Shown piece after piece: positions 33,322 to 42,642 of a stretch of 43,097 bases of DNA. Location: contig NZ_JAUSLW010000017.1 of the NCBI RefSeq assembly GCF_030645195.1, positions 1 through 43,097 on the forward strand. Direction: 5' to 3'. Position 1 is the stretch's first letter; each line of letters opens with the position of its first letter. Below the pieces are notes generated by a model that was not told the origin of the DNA, ran no database searches, and worked only from the letters and a program-made list of their open reading frames with translations. A program made the position numbers and the translations under genes. This DNA comes from Phenylobacterium sp. Lineage in GTDB: Bacteria; Pseudomonadota; Alphaproteobacteria; Caulobacterales; Caulobacteraceae.

Positions 33322-34386
33322 TCAGGCGGTGGCGGCGAAGGCGAAGTCCTGGCTGAGCGGTGCGCCCAGCCGGGCGTAGAGGTCAAGATAACGTCGGGCC
33401 ATGGCGGTGGCCGAGTATCGCAGTTCGAACTGCTGGCGCACCTTGTGGCGATCCAGGCCGCCCAGCCGGCGGACGGCGTCCACCGCCTCGTCGTCGGTGC
33501 GCACGATATAGCCGGTCACGCCGTCCTCGATCACCTCGGGCACCGAGCCACAGGCATAGGCCACCACCGGCGTGCCGCAGGCCATGGCCTCGATCATCAC
33601 CAGGCCGAAGGGCTCGGGCCAGTCGATGGGGAACAGCAGGGCGTCGGCTCCGCCCAGGAAGGCGGACTTCTCCTCGTCGCCGATCTCCCCGACGAACTCG
33701 ATCAGCGGCTCGGCCAGGATCAGCGGCTCGATCTTCTCTTGGAAATAGCGCTGGTCGGCGGCGTCCACCTTGGCGGCGATCTTCAGCTTCATGCCCAGGC
33801 GCTTGGCGATGGCGATCGCCCGGTCCGGACGCTTTTCCGGCGAGATCCGGCCCAGGAAGGCGAGGTAGCCCTCCGGCTTGGCGTGGAAGTCGTAGATGTC
33901 TGTGGTCATGCCGTGATGGACGGTGCCGGCCCAGTTGGCGAAGGCCAGCGGCTTGCGCTGGTCGTCGCTGATGGACACCAGCGGATATTGCGGCCAGCGC
34001 TCGTAGACCCCGGCCAGATCCTTCAGGTCGAGCCGCCCGTGCAGGGTGGTGATGGTCTTGTCGGCCATGTCCTCGAAGAAGGGGAAATGGATCATGTCGG
34101 TATGGAAATGGATGACGTCGAAGTCGGCCGCGCGGCGGCGGACCTCCGACAGCATCGACATGTGGGCGGCCAGGTCTGATTTCAGCGGCGCCGGGTCCAG
34201 GCGGATGGCCTGGTCGCGCACGGTGACCACCCGGGCCTTGGTCCGCGCATCGGCGCTGGCGAACAGGGTGACCTCGTGGCCCAGCTCCACCAGGGCGTCG
34301 GTCAGGTGGGAAACCACCCGCTCGGTCCCGCCATAGAACCGCGGCGGAACGGCTTCATACAGAGGCGGAACCTGGGCGATTCTCAT
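33322..34386 (-). CDS. Glycosyltransferase family 4 protein
   Basis: A 354-residue GT-B fold enzyme. The N-terminal half has RIAQVPPLYEAVPPRFYGGTERVVSHL, typical of GT4 donors/acceptors; the C-terminal half has GRISPEKRPDRAI and the retaining-enzyme motif PEPFGLVMIEAMACGTPVV (Glu-x7-Glu). Cytosolic. It lies 11 bases before the debranching-like gene. Such GT4-plus-GDE pairs occur in other Alphaproteobacteria (recollection) but the sugar and acceptor are unknown. It shares a 148-base divergent gap with pgl. ATG 34386 is favoured because the conserved N-terminal strand begins there. Confidence 0.88.
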   Translation of the reverse strand: MRIAQVPPLYEAVPPRFYGGTERVVSHLTDALVELGHEVTLFASADARTKARVVTVRDQAIRLDPAPLKSDLAAHMSMLSEVRRRAADFDVIHFHTDMIHFPFFEDMADKTITTLHGRLDLKDLAGVYERWPQYPLVSISDDQRKPLAFANWAGTVHHGMTTDIYDFHAKPEGYLAFLGRISPEKRPDRAIAIAKRLGMKLKIAAKVDAADQRYFQEKIEPLILAEPLIEFVGEIGDEEKSAFLGGADALLFPIDWPEPFGLVMIEAMACGTPVVAYACGSVPEVIEDGVTGYIVRTDDEAVDAVRRLGGLDRHKVRQQFELRYSATAMARRYLDLYARLGAPLSQDFAFAATA

Positions 34387-34534
34387 GGCGCGCGATCCTG
34401 TTCTGGGGGCGAGTCTCCGCCGACGCCGGGAGAGGCCGCGCCTGCAAAGGCATAGCTCCCGAGCTCGCGGGAAAGTTCCGCATCCGAACGCTGTTTTTGC
34501 GATCCGTCCGCGCCGCGCCGCGTTATGGGCGGGT

Positions 34535-35209
34535 ATGATCGAGTCCTTCCCCGACGAGGCGGCCCTGGCGGACGCCGCGAGCACCGCCACCGTAGCCGCC
34601 TTGAGCGCAGGCCTCGCGGCGCGCGGCCACGCCAGCCTGATCGGCACGGGCGGCCGTTCCCCGGCGCCGGTCTATGACGCCCTGAGCGGGGCCGACCTGG
34701 ACTGGGGGCGGATCACGGTCAGCCTCTCCGACGATCGGTTCGTTCCGCTGACTTCGCCAGACTCCAACGAGCGCCTGGTGCGCGAGCGCCTGCTGCGGGG
34801 CTGCGCGGCGGCGGCCACCTTCCTGTCCCTCTATTCCAGCGTCCCCACCCCGGACGCCGCCGCCGAGATCGCCGAGCCCCATCTTCGGGCGCTCGCCCCC
34901 TTCGACATGTTGTTCCTCGGCATGGGGGAGGACGGCCACATCGCCTCCCTGATCCCCGGCAGCCCGGTGATGGATCAGGGCCTCGATCCCGCCGGCGAAC
35001 GCTTCGTGATCGGCGTTCCGGAGGGCGTCGGCTCGCCCCCAGTCGCCCGCATCAGCCTGACCCTGCGCGCCCTGCTGCAGGCCCGCGCCACCCTGGTCCT
35101 GATCCGCGGGGCGGTGAAACGCCAGATCGTGGAGGCGGGCTCGGGACTGCCGGTGCACGCCTTTCTCAAACAGGCTACAGCGCCCGTGCGCGTCCTCTGG
35201 GCGCCGTGA
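34535..35209 (+). CDS. pgl: 6-phosphogluconolactonase
   Basis: A 224-residue member of the DevB/NagB-like lactonase family, hydrolysing 6-phosphogluconolactone made by zwf. Motifs are GTGGRSP (about 37-43), LSDDRFVPLTSPDSN, and GMGEDGHIASLIPG with the catalytic His and phosphate-binding residues. It starts at ATG 34535 with a GGGCGGG stretch upstream. It is first in pgl-edd-glk-eda; edd follows after 18 bases. The gap to the divergent GT4 gene (34387-34534) has one GANTC site and no clear regulator site. Confidence 0.92.
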   Translation: MIESFPDEAALADAASTATVAALSAGLAARGHASLIGTGGRSPAPVYDALSGADLDWGRITVSLSDDRFVPLTSPDSNERLVRERLLRGCAAAATFLSLYSSVPTPDAAAEIAEPHLRALAPFDMLFLGMGEDGHIASLIPGSPVMDQGLDPAGERFVIGVPEGVGSPPVARISLTLRALLQARATLVLIRGAVKRQIVEAGSGLPVHAFLKQATAPVRVLWAP

Positions 35210-35227
35210 GTTTCAAGGAGCCATCCG

Positions 35228-37042
35228 ATGCATCCGGTCACCGAAGCTGTCACCGCGCGCATTGTGGCGCGCAGCCGCGAAAGCCGCGCCGACTACCTGT
35301 CGCGCATGGAGGCCGCCCGCCATGCCGGCCCCGGCCGCGCCAAGCTGTCCTGCGCCAACTGGGCCCACGCCTTCGCCGCCTCCCCCGACGGCGACAAGCA
35401 GCGGATGCGCGATCCGCGCGCTCCGAACGTGGCCATCGTCTCGGCCTATAACGACATGCTCTCGGCCCACCAGCCCCTGGAGCGCTTCCCCGAGATCATC
35501 AAGGCCGCCGCCGAGGCCATGGGCGGCACGGCCCAGTTCGCCGGCGGGGTGCCGGCCATGTGCGATGGCGTCACCCAGGGCCGCCCCGGCATGGAGCTCT
35601 CCCTGTTCAGCCGCGACGTGATCGCCATGTCCACCGCCGTGGCCCTCACCCACGACGCCTTCGACGCGGCCCTGATGCTGGGGATCTGCGACAAGATCGT
35701 GCCGGGCCTGACCATCGGGGCGCTGGCCTTCGGCCACCTGCCGGTGATCTTCGTCCCCGGCGGCCCCATGACCTCGGGCGCCTCCAACGCCGAGAAGGCC
35801 CGGGTGCGCGGCCTCTACGCGGAGGGCAAGGCCACCCGCGACGAACTGCTGGACATGGAGATGAAGTCCTATCACGGCCCGGGGACCTGCACCTTCTACG
35901 GCACCGCCAATTCCAACCAGATGATGATGGAGATGATGGGCCTGCACCTGCCCGGCGCGGCCTTCGTCACCCCCAACACCCCCCTGCGCGACGCCCTGAC
36001 CTCGGCGGCGCCCCAGCGGGCCATCGCGATCGCCGACGGGACCAACGCCTATGCGCCGATGTCGGCGGTGGTGGACGAGAAGTCGATCGTCAACGCCATC
36101 GCGGGCCTCCTGGCCACCGGCGGCTCGACCAACCACACCCTGCACATCGTGGCCATGGCGCGGGCCGCGGGCGTCATCGTCGACTGGAGCGACTTCGACG
36201 AGCTCTCCAAGGTCACGCCCCTGATGGCGCGGGTCTATCCGAACGGCAGCGAGGACGTGAACGCCTTCCACGCCGCCGGGGGCATGGCCTATGTGGTGCG
36301 CGAGCTGCTGGACGCCGGCCTGGCCCACGAGGATGTCACCACCATCGCCGGCCCCGGCCTGCGCCGCTATCAGCAGGAGCCCTTCCTTGAGGGCGGCAAG
36401 CTGGTCTGGCGCGAGGGGCCCAACGCCTCCCTCAACCTCGACATCCTGCGTCCCGCCAACGATCCCTTCCAGCCGGAGGGCGGTATCCGCCTGCTGTCGG
36501 GCGGCCTGGGCCGCGCGGTCATCAAGACATCGGCGGTGAAGGACGAGCACCTGATCGTCGAGGCCCCGGCCATCGTCTTCGAGGACCAGGACGACCTGCT
36601 GGAGGCCCACAAGAAGGGCGAGCTGAACCGCGACTTCATCGCCGTGGTCCGCTTCCAGGGCCCGCGGTCCAACGGCATGCCCGAGTTGCACAGCCTGACC
36701 CCGGTGCTCGGCGTCCTGCTGGACAAGGGGTTCAAGGTGGCCCTGGTCACCGACGGGCGGATGTCCGGCGCCTCGGGCAAGGTGCCCGCCGCCATCCACG
36801 TCTCGCCGGAGGCCGCCATGGGCGGGCCCCTGGCCTTCGTCCGGACCGGCGACTTGGTTCGCCTGGACGCCCATGCCGGGGTGCTGGAGATCCTGGTCCC
36901 CGCCGCCGAGCTGGCCTCGCGGCCCCCGGCGACCAAGCCCGCCGCCGCCTTCGGCTATGGCCGTGAACTCTTCGGCGCCATGCGCCGCGCCGCCGGACCC
37001 GCAGAGGCCGGCGCCTGCACCTTGTTTGGGGACGCCGCGTGA
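35228..37042 (+). CDS. edd: Phosphogluconate dehydratase
   Basis: A 604-residue IlvD/Edd-family iron-sulfur enzyme forming KDPG from 6-phosphogluconate, the defining step of the Entner-Doudoroff pathway. Family motifs: [23 protein letters not shown] start (here [15 protein letters not shown]), [14 protein letters not shown], and [15 protein letters not shown], which together supply the three cluster cysteines; the [16 protein letters not shown]-terminal motif is also present. A strong AAGGAG lies 8 bases before ATG 35228. The stop overlaps the GTG of glk, so they are translationally coupled. Confidence 0.96.
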   Translation: MHPVTEAVTARIVARSRESRADYLSRMEAARHAGPGRAKLSCANWAHAFAASPDGDKQRMRDPRAPNVAIVSAYNDMLSAHQPLERFPEIIKAAAEAMGGTAQFAGGVPAMCDGVTQGRPGMELSLFSRDVIAMSTAVALTHDAFDAALMLGICDKIVPGLTIGALAFGHLPVIFVPGGPMTSGASNAEKARVRGLYAEGKATRDELLDMEMKSYHGPGTCTFYGTANSNQMMMEMMGLHLPGAAFVTPNTPLRDALTSAAPQRAIAIADGTNAYAPMSAVVDEKSIVNAIAGLLATGGSTNHTLHIVAMARAAGVIVDWSDFDELSKVTPLMARVYPNGSEDVNAFHAAGGMAYVVRELLDAGLAHEDVTTIAGPGLRRYQQEPFLEGGKLVWREGPNASLNLDILRPANDPFQPEGGIRLLSGGLGRAVIKTSAVKDEHLIVEAPAIVFEDQDDLLEAHKKGELNRDFIAVVRFQGPRSNGMPELHSLTPVLGVLLDKGFKVALVTDGRMSGASGKVPAAIHVSPEAAMGGPLAFVRTGDLVRLDAHAGVLEILVPAAELASRPPATKPAAAFGYGRELFGAMRRAAGPAEAGACTLFGDAA

Positions 37043-38013
37043 AGACTAACTATACCGGCCTGGTGGGCGACGTCGGGGGCACTAACGCGCGCCTGGCCCT
37101 GGTGGACGACGCCGGTCATATCCGTCACCCAAAGACCTACGCCGCCGCCGACTTCGGCGCCCTGGGCGAGGTGATCGCCCAGTACCTGGAGACCACGGTA
37201 GGCCGCCGCTGTCCGCCGCGCGCCGTCCTGGCCGTGGCCGGTCCGGTGGTGGACGGGGAGATCGAGTTCACCAATCTGGCCTGGCGGATCTCCGAGGGCG
37301 AGCTGGTGGGGACCTTCGCCTTCGAAGCCGCCCAGCTGCTCAACGACTTCGCGGCCCAGGCCCTGGCCGCCCCGGCCCTGGACGCCGACGACCTCAAGCC
37401 CCTGGGGCCGGTGCTGAAGGGGACCGAAGGCGCGCCCCTCGTCGTGCTGGGGGCGGGCACCGGCTTCGGGGTGGCGGGCCTGGCCCGCTCCGACCGCGCC
37501 GACGTTCCCATCGCCACCGAGGGGGGACACGGCGCCTTCGCCCCCTATGACGACCTGGAGGCCGAGGTCCTGGCCTGGTTGCGCAAGATCCATGGCCGGG
37601 TCTCCATCGAGCGGGTGCTTTCAGGCCGCGGCATGTTCGAACTCTACCGGGCGCTGGGCGAGATCCGCGGCGTGGCGACCGGCTTGGCCGACGAGAAGGC
37701 GGTGTTCGCCGCCGGCCAGGCGGGCGACCCCTTCTGCTCGGAAGTCCTCGATCGCTTCTGCGGCATCCTGGGGTCGGTGGCCGGCGACCTGGCGCTGACC
37801 TTCGGCGCCCGCGCCGGGGTCTATGTCTCCGGCGGCATCGCCCCGCGCATGGTGGACCGCCTGAACAGCGGGGAGTTCCGGCGTCGCTTCGAAGACAAGG
37901 GCCGGCTTTCCGACTATACGCGCGATATCCCCACCTCCCTGATCGTCCATCCCTACGCGGCTCTGGTGGGGGCGGCCCGGGCGCTGAAACAGTTGGAAGG
38001 AAACCGGCTTTGA
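37039..38013 (+). CDS. glk: Glucokinase
   Basis: A 324-residue bacterial-type glucokinase (ROK-unlike Glk family) making glucose 6-phosphate with ATP. The phosphate-1 motif [12 protein letters not shown] is at 10-21, the catalytic Asp is in LLNDFAAQ (about 100-107), the glucose-binding GAGTGFG is mid-protein, and TEGGHG plus the YVSGGI motif close the ATP site. It begins at a GTG that overlaps the edd stop (GTGA), and its own stop overlaps the TTG of eda. Its product feeds zwf and otsA in the same block. Confidence 0.94.
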   Translation: MKTNYTGLVGDVGGTNARLALVDDAGHIRHPKTYAAADFGALGEVIAQYLETTVGRRCPPRAVLAVAGPVVDGEIEFTNLAWRISEGELVGTFAFEAAQLLNDFAAQALAAPALDADDLKPLGPVLKGTEGAPLVVLGAGTGFGVAGLARSDRADVPIATEGGHGAFAPYDDLEAEVLAWLRKIHGRVSIERVLSGRGMFELYRALGEIRGVATGLADEKAVFAAGQAGDPFCSEVLDRFCGILGSVAGDLALTFGARAGVYVSGGIAPRMVDRLNSGEFRRRFEDKGRLSDYTRDIPTSLIVHPYAALVGAARALKQLEGNRL

Positions 38014-38630
38014 CCCTGCAGGAAATCCTCAAGCTCGCGCCGGTCGTCCCGGTCCTGATCATCGAGGAAGAGGTCCACGCGGTGCCGCTCGCCAAGGCCC
38101 TGGTGGCCGGCGGGCTCTACGCGCTTGAGGTCACCCTGCGCACACCGGTCGCCCTGGAATCGATCCGCCGCATCGCTGGCGAGGTCGAGGGTGCGGTGGT
38201 CGGCGCCGGCACCATCACCACCGCCTCGGCCCGCCAGTCGGTGGCCGACGCCGGCGCCAAGTTCGGGGTCAGCCCCGGTCTGATCGAGGGCGAGGGCTTT
38301 GACGGCCCCGTCCCCCTGCTGCCCGGGATCGCCACGGCGACCGAACTGATGTGGGGCCTGCGGGCCGGCTACAGCCACTTCAAGCTGTTCCCCGCCAATA
38401 TCGTCGGCGGGGTCGGCGCCCTGAAGGCCTTCGCCAGCCCCTTCCCCCAGGCCACCTTCTGCCCCACCGGCGGGGTCAGCCTGGAGAACGCGCCGGACTA
38501 CCTGGCCCAGCCCAACGTCATCTGTGTCGGCGGTTCCTGGGTCGCGCCGATGGACGCGGTGCGCGCCGGCGACTGGGGCCGGATCACGGAGCTGGCGCGG
38601 GCGGCGTCGCAGCTCGGCAAGGCGGCTTAG
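38010..38630 (+). CDS. eda: KDPG aldolase (2-keto-3-deoxy-6-phosphogluconate aldolase)
   Basis: A 206-residue class I aldolase cleaving KDPG to pyruvate and glyceraldehyde 3-phosphate. The proton-transfer Glu is in ALEVTLRT (about 38-45) and the Schiff-base Lys is in HFKLFPAN. GAGTI and PTGGV phosphate loops are in place. The start is a TTG overlapping the glk stop (TTGA) behind GGAAGGAAA, a rare start codon but strongly supported by this ribosome binding site and by the natural N-terminus. It closes the pgl-edd-glk-eda operon and converges on a GNAT gene with a 4-base overlap. Confidence 0.94.
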   Translation: MTLQEILKLAPVVPVLIIEEEVHAVPLAKALVAGGLYALEVTLRTPVALESIRRIAGEVEGAVVGAGTITTASARQSVADAGAKFGVSPGLIEGEGFDGPVPLLPGIATATELMWGLRAGYSHFKLFPANIVGGVGALKAFASPFPQATFCPTGGVSLENAPDYLAQPNVICVGGSWVAPMDAVRAGDWGRITELARAASQLGKAA

Positions 38631-39304
38631 CCGCGCCCCAGCACCGTCGCCGTCACCTCGCGGCGAATCTCGAACCCCAGCGACTCATAAAGCCGGATCG
38701 CCCCGGTGTTGCTGGCGTAGGAGTGCAGGAACGGCGTCTCGCCGCGGGCTGTGATGCGCCCGGCCACCACCTGCATCAGTCGGCCGGCATGGCCGCGGCC
38801 GCGATGGTCGGGGTGGGTGCAGACGCCGCTGACCTCGGTAAAGCCCTGCGGCCGCATCCGCTCGCCGGCCATGGCCACCAGCCGCCCGTCCTGCTTGATC
38901 CCCACGAAGGCGCCCAGCCGGTGGGTGGCCTCGAGGAACGGACCCGGCTCGGTCAGGGTGGCCAGGGCCAGCATCTGCGGCGCATCGGCCTCGGTCAGAT
39001 CCTCGAAGGCGAAGTCCGGGTCGCCCGGCTTCGGTTTCTCCGCCACCATCTGGGCGCAGACCGCCGCCTTCAGGACGGCGACGCCAGGCGGGGGCGTGAA
39101 AGGCTCGGCCTCCACCACCCAGAGACTGCCGGCCACCGGGATCAGCTCGCGAAGGGCCGCCAGGTTCTCCGGCGATCCGTCGGCGGCCGCGCCGAACACG
39201 TTGTAGCGCGGGTCGAACCGCAGGGCCCGGCCGTCCCCCAGGGCCAGGTCCCGCTGGCGCGTGCTCAGCGTGCTCCAGACCGGCCGATCCAGCGGGTGGG
39301 CCAT
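38627..39304 (-). CDS. GNAT family N-acetyltransferase (FR47-like)
   Basis: A 225-residue protein: an N-terminal half (about 1-100) with no clear motif and a C-terminal GNAT domain. There VSGVCTHPDHRGRGHAGRLM carries the acetyl-CoA loop (RGRGHA) and SNTGAIRLYESLGFEIRRE the terminal strand/helix. The layout matches FR47-like acetyltransferases. Substrate unknown. The 3' end overlaps eda by four bases; ATG 39304 lies 4 bases beyond the stop of the crotonase gene on the same strand, so it may be the last gene of the acyl-CoA dehydrogenase-crotonase transcript. Confidence 0.85.
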   Translation of the reverse strand: MAHPLDRPVWSTLSTRQRDLALGDGRALRFDPRYNVFGAAADGSPENLAALRELIPVAGSLWVVEAEPFTPPPGVAVLKAAVCAQMVAEKPKPGDPDFAFEDLTEADAPQMLALATLTEPGPFLEATHRLGAFVGIKQDGRLVAMAGERMRPQGFTEVSGVCTHPDHRGRGHAGRLMQVVAGRITARGETPFLHSYASNTGAIRLYESLGFEIRREVTATVLGRG

Positions 39305-39308
39305 CGCC

Positions 39309-40088
39309 CTAGCGGCCCTTGAAGTTCCCGACCCGGCGCTCCGACACCGCCCGCACGCCCTCCGCATAGTCCTCGGTCGCCCGCAGCAGGGTCTGCTGAC
39401 CATGCTCGTGGATCGTCTGTGCACGGACGGCGGCGGCGAGATCGCCGCGCAGGGTCTTGCGGGTGGCGATGACGGCCAGCGGCGCGTTCTCGGCGATCTC
39501 CAGGGCCAGGCGGCCGGCGGCGGCCCGCAGGTCGGCGAGCGGCGCGACCTCGTCCACCAGCCCCCAGGCGAGCGCATCCTCGGCCTTCACCCGGCGGCCG
39601 GTCAGGAACATCAGGTTGGCCCGGTGCTCGCCGATCAGCCGGGGCAGGGTGTGGGTCAGGCCAAAGCCCGGATGGAAGCCCAGCTTGACGAAGTTGGCGG
39701 TGAACCGCGCCTCGGGCGCCGCCACCCGGAAGTCGCCGACGAGGGCCAGGCCCAGGCCCGCGCCGACGGCCGCGCCCTGCACGGCCACCACGATGGGGGT
39801 CTCGATGGCGTAGAGCCGCACGGCCTGGTCGTAGAGGCTGCCGATGCCCCCCATGCCGCTGCCGGCGATGCCGTCGCTGGCCACCAGGTCGGCGCCGGCG
39901 CAGAAGGCCTTGCCCGCCGAGCACAGCACCACCGCCCGGGTCTTGCCGTCGCCGTCGATCCTCTCCAGGGCCTCGGCCAGGTCGGCCATCAGCTCGACGG
40001 AGACGTGGTTGAAGGGCGGCCGGTCGATCTCCACCGTCGCCACATGGCCGTCATGGGTGACCTTCAGGTGGTCGTAGGTGGTGCTCAT
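39309..40088 (-). CDS. Enoyl-CoA hydratase/isomerase family (crotonase) protein without usual catalytic glutamates
   Basis: A 259-residue crotonase-fold protein. The acyl-CoA and oxyanion-hole features are present: AGKAFCAGADL (about 58-68) and AVQGAAVGAGLGLALVGD. In hydratases the two acid/base glutamates come in GGGxELA and a PE/PxG-type loop; here these read GAGLGLALVGD and FHPGFGLT, with no Glu at either place. So a classical hydration is unlikely; isomerase, hydrolase or other crotonase chemistry is possible. It is coupled (ATGA) to the preceding acyl-CoA dehydrogenase gene and is 4 bases before the GNAT gene. Confidence 0.88.
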   Translation of the reverse strand: MSTTYDHLKVTHDGHVATVEIDRPPFNHVSVELMADLAEALERIDGDGKTRAVVLCSAGKAFCAGADLVASDGIAGSGMGGIGSLYDQAVRLYAIETPIVVAVQGAAVGAGLGLALVGDFRVAAPEARFTANFVKLGFHPGFGLTHTLPRLIGEHRANLMFLTGRRVKAEDALAWGLVDEVAPLADLRAAAGRLALEIAENAPLAVIATRKTLRGDLAAAVRAQTIHEHGQQTLLRATEDYAEGVRAVSERRVGNFKGR

Positions 40089-41251
40089 CGTCTCGTTCCC
40101 ATCAGGTTGCGGGCCACCACCATCCGGTGGACTTCCGAAGGCCCGTCATAGATTCGCATGTTGCGTACCAGCGAGGCCATCAGCTGCAAGGGCATTTCCT
40201 TGGTCATGCCCATGGCGCCGAAGCATTGCATGGCGTTGTCGATGACCTCCCAGGCCATCTCGGTGGCGAAGACCTTGATCATCGAGATCTCGCTGCGCAC
40301 ATCCCGGCCCTGGTCGAGCTTGGCGGCGCAGTCATAGGTCATCAGCCGGGCGGCGTGGATCTTGATGGCCGCGTCGGCCGCCCACCACTGCACCGCCTGG
40401 CGGTCCGACAGGGGCTGGCCAAAGGTCACCCGCTGCGGCGCGTACTCGCACATCATGTCCAGCGCCCGTTGCGCCAGGCCGATGCACCAGGCCGCCATCT
40501 CCATCCGCCGCGTCCCCAGCCGCACCTGCATGGGCGCGAAGCCCTGGCCCTCGGTCCCCAGCAGCTTCCAGCCCGGCACCCGGCAGTTCTCCAGGACCAC
40601 CTCGTAGGTCATGGCCCCGCCGATCATCGGGATCTTGCGCAGCACCTTGAAGCCCGGATTGTCGCCGTCCACCAGGAAGGCGCTCATGCCGCCGCGGGCG
40701 CCCTTCTCCTTGTCGGTCACCGCCATGACGATGGTGAAGTCGGCCTCCGCCGCGCGGCTCGTCCAGATCTTTCTTCCGTCGATCACCCAGTCGTCGCCGT
40801 CGCGCACGGCCCGGGTCAGCATGCCGGCCGGGTCGGCGCCGGCGCCGGGTTCGGAGATGCCGATGGCGCTGATGGTCTCGCCGCGCACATAGGGGGCAAG
40901 ATAGGCCTCGCGCTGGCGCTCGGTCACCGTGGCCATCAGCATCCGCAGGTTCGGGGAATCCGGCGGCAGGGTATAGGGGGTCACCGTCGAGCCCAGGGCC
41001 TCGTTGACCGCCACCAGGGCCACCTGGGGCAGGTCGGAACCCCCCACGTCCTCCGGCGCGTCCAGGCCCCAGAGGCCCAGGCGCTTGGAGACCACGTCGA
41101 TCTTCTCGCGTTCTTCCGTGGTCAGACCCACGCCCTTGCCGGCGGCCTCGCGCGCCAGGACGGCGCCTTCCAGCGGCATGAGTTCGTCGCGGACGAATTT
41201 CTGCACCAGGTCCTTGAGCATCCGGTGCTCTTCGGAAAGTTCGAAGTCCAT
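40085..41251 (-). CDS. Acyl-CoA dehydrogenase family protein
   Basis: A 388-residue FAD-dependent acyl-CoA dehydrogenase. The N-terminal helical domain begins MDFELSEEHRMLKDLVQKF; the middle strands contain ISEPGAGAD and DWVIDGRKIWTSRA (flavin/substrate contacts); the C-terminal helices contain the QxFG-type motif CFGAMGMTKEMPL. The likely catalytic base is Glu373 in YDGPSEVHRM. It oxidises an acyl-CoA to the 2,3-enoyl-CoA; chain type unknown. Its stop overlaps the crotonase start. It is divergent from the CoA-transferase gene. Confidence 0.93.
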   Translation of the reverse strand: MDFELSEEHRMLKDLVQKFVRDELMPLEGAVLAREAAGKGVGLTTEEREKIDVVSKRLGLWGLDAPEDVGGSDLPQVALVAVNEALGSTVTPYTLPPDSPNLRMLMATVTERQREAYLAPYVRGETISAIGISEPGAGADPAGMLTRAVRDGDDWVIDGRKIWTSRAAEADFTIVMAVTDKEKGARGGMSAFLVDGDNPGFKVLRKIPMIGGAMTYEVVLENCRVPGWKLLGTEGQGFAPMQVRLGTRRMEMAAWCIGLAQRALDMMCEYAPQRVTFGQPLSDRQAVQWWAADAAIKIHAARLMTYDCAAKLDQGRDVRSEISMIKVFATEMAWEVIDNAMQCFGAMGMTKEMPLQLMASLVRNMRIYDGPSEVHRMVVARNLMGTRR

Positions 41252-41300
41252 GGTCCGCCCTCGACGCCTGTTGTTTCGGCCTTGGGCGGAATTAGCGGGG

Positions 41301-41319
41301 TTGCCGCTCCGGACGGCAA
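41301..41319. promoter_or_regulatory. Operator-like inverted repeat in the divergent acyl-CoA promoter region
   Basis: TTGCCG (41301-41306) and CGGCAA (41314-41319) flank a 7-base centre that contains TCCGGA, itself a palindrome. It lies in the 173-base gap between the acyl-CoA dehydrogenase and CoA-transferase starts, where a TetR- or other local regulator might act on both. No regulator gene is in the window. Confidence 0.4.
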
Positions 41320-41424
41320 GGGCGGGGTGAAAATTCCTTGGCGCGGCGCCCCCGGGTCACCTCTTGCGCCGACCCCGACTTCGGTGATCTTCCAAGACCC
41401 ACGAGACCACGGGGAGCCTCAGAC

Positions 41425-42642
41425 GTGACCGACACCATGAAGTTGGCGGACAAGGCCACCGGCCCCCTGGCCGGCATCCGCATCCTGGACCTGACCAGTG
41501 TGGTGTTCGGCGCCTACGCCACCCAGATGCTGGGCGACCAGGGCGCCGAGGTCATCAAGCTGGAGGACCCGGGCTCGGGCCGCGGCGACGGCGGCGACAT
41601 CATGCGCTGGGCCGGCCACGTGCCGGAGGATTGCCCCCGCGACCTCGGCCCCATCTTCCTGACCATCAACCGCAACAAGCGCTCGGTGCTGATGGACATG
41701 CGCGACCCCGCCTCGCGCCCCCTGCTGGAGGCCCTGATCAAGAGCTGCGACGTCTTCGCCGTCTCGGTCCGTTACGAAGGCCTGAAACGCCTGGGCCTGG
41801 CCTATGAGGACGTGAAGGCCCTGCGGCCCGACGTGGTCTATGTCCACGCCGCCGGCTATGGCTCGGACGGCCCCTATGCCGGGGAGCCGGCCTATGACGA
41901 TTTGATCCAGTCGGCCTCGGGCCTGGCCGACCTGCTGCCGCGCACCGACGGAAACCCCACCCCGCGCATCCTGCCGACCCTGGTGGCCGACAAGGTCTCG
42001 GGTCTGTTCATGTGCCAGGCGATCACCGCGGGCCTGCTGCACAAGGAACGCACCGGACAGGGCCAGTTCATCGAGGTGCCGATGCTGGAATGCGTCACCA
42101 GCTTCAACCTGGTGGAGCACCTCTACGACCACACCTTCGAGCCGCCCACCGGGCAATGGGCCTATCAGCGGGTGGCCAATCCCAACCGCAAGCCCTACCA
42201 GACCAAGGACGGCTACATCGGCCTGCTGCCCTATACCGACAAGCAGTGGGACCAGTTCTTCGCCGCCGCCGGCATGGGCGAGACCTTCGGCAAGGACCCG
42301 CGCTTCTCCGACTACGCCACGCGGGCCAAGCACATCGGCGAGCTCTATGGCCTGGTCGGCGAGGTGACCCAGACCAAGACCACCCAGGAATGGCTGGACC
42401 TGCTCAAGCCGCTGTCGATTCCCATCGTGAAGACGGCGCGGCTGGATGACCTCCCCGAGGATCCGCACCTCAAGGCCGTCGGCTTCTTCGAGCGCTACGA
42501 CCACCCGCACGCGGGCCCCTACAACGCCATGAAGCCGCCGGTGAAGTTCACCGGCTCGCCCTCCAACATCCGCCGCCACGCGCCAAGGCTGGGCGAGGAC
42601 ACCGCCGAGGTGACGGCGGAGATGGGATTGAAGGCGGAGTAG
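41425..42642 (+). CDS. Class III CoA-transferase (CaiB/BaiF family)
   Basis: A 405-residue family III CoA-transferase. The opening PLAGIRILDLTSVVFGAYATQMLGDQGAEVIKLE is the family hallmark; PAYDDLIQSASG (155-166) contains Asp158, the aspartate that forms the acyl-CoA anhydride intermediate; and the RVANPNRKPYQTKDGYIGL strand and GQGQFIEVPMLE segment follow. Such enzymes move CoA between carboxylic acids, often activating unusual acids for breakdown. GTG 41425 is chosen because GGGGAG is 8 bases upstream; ATG 41437 is possible. It is divergent from the acyl-CoA dehydrogenase-crotonase pair. Confidence 0.92.
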   Translation: MTDTMKLADKATGPLAGIRILDLTSVVFGAYATQMLGDQGAEVIKLEDPGSGRGDGGDIMRWAGHVPEDCPRDLGPIFLTINRNKRSVLMDMRDPASRPLLEALIKSCDVFAVSVRYEGLKRLGLAYEDVKALRPDVVYVHAAGYGSDGPYAGEPAYDDLIQSASGLADLLPRTDGNPTPRILPTLVADKVSGLFMCQAITAGLLHKERTGQGQFIEVPMLECVTSFNLVEHLYDHTFEPPTGQWAYQRVANPNRKPYQTKDGYIGLLPYTDKQWDQFFAAAGMGETFGKDPRFSDYATRAKHIGELYGLVGEVTQTKTTQEWLDLLKPLSIPIVKTARLDDLPEDPHLKAVGFFERYDHPHAGPYNAMKPPVKFTGSPSNIRRHAPRLGEDTAEVTAEMGLKAE

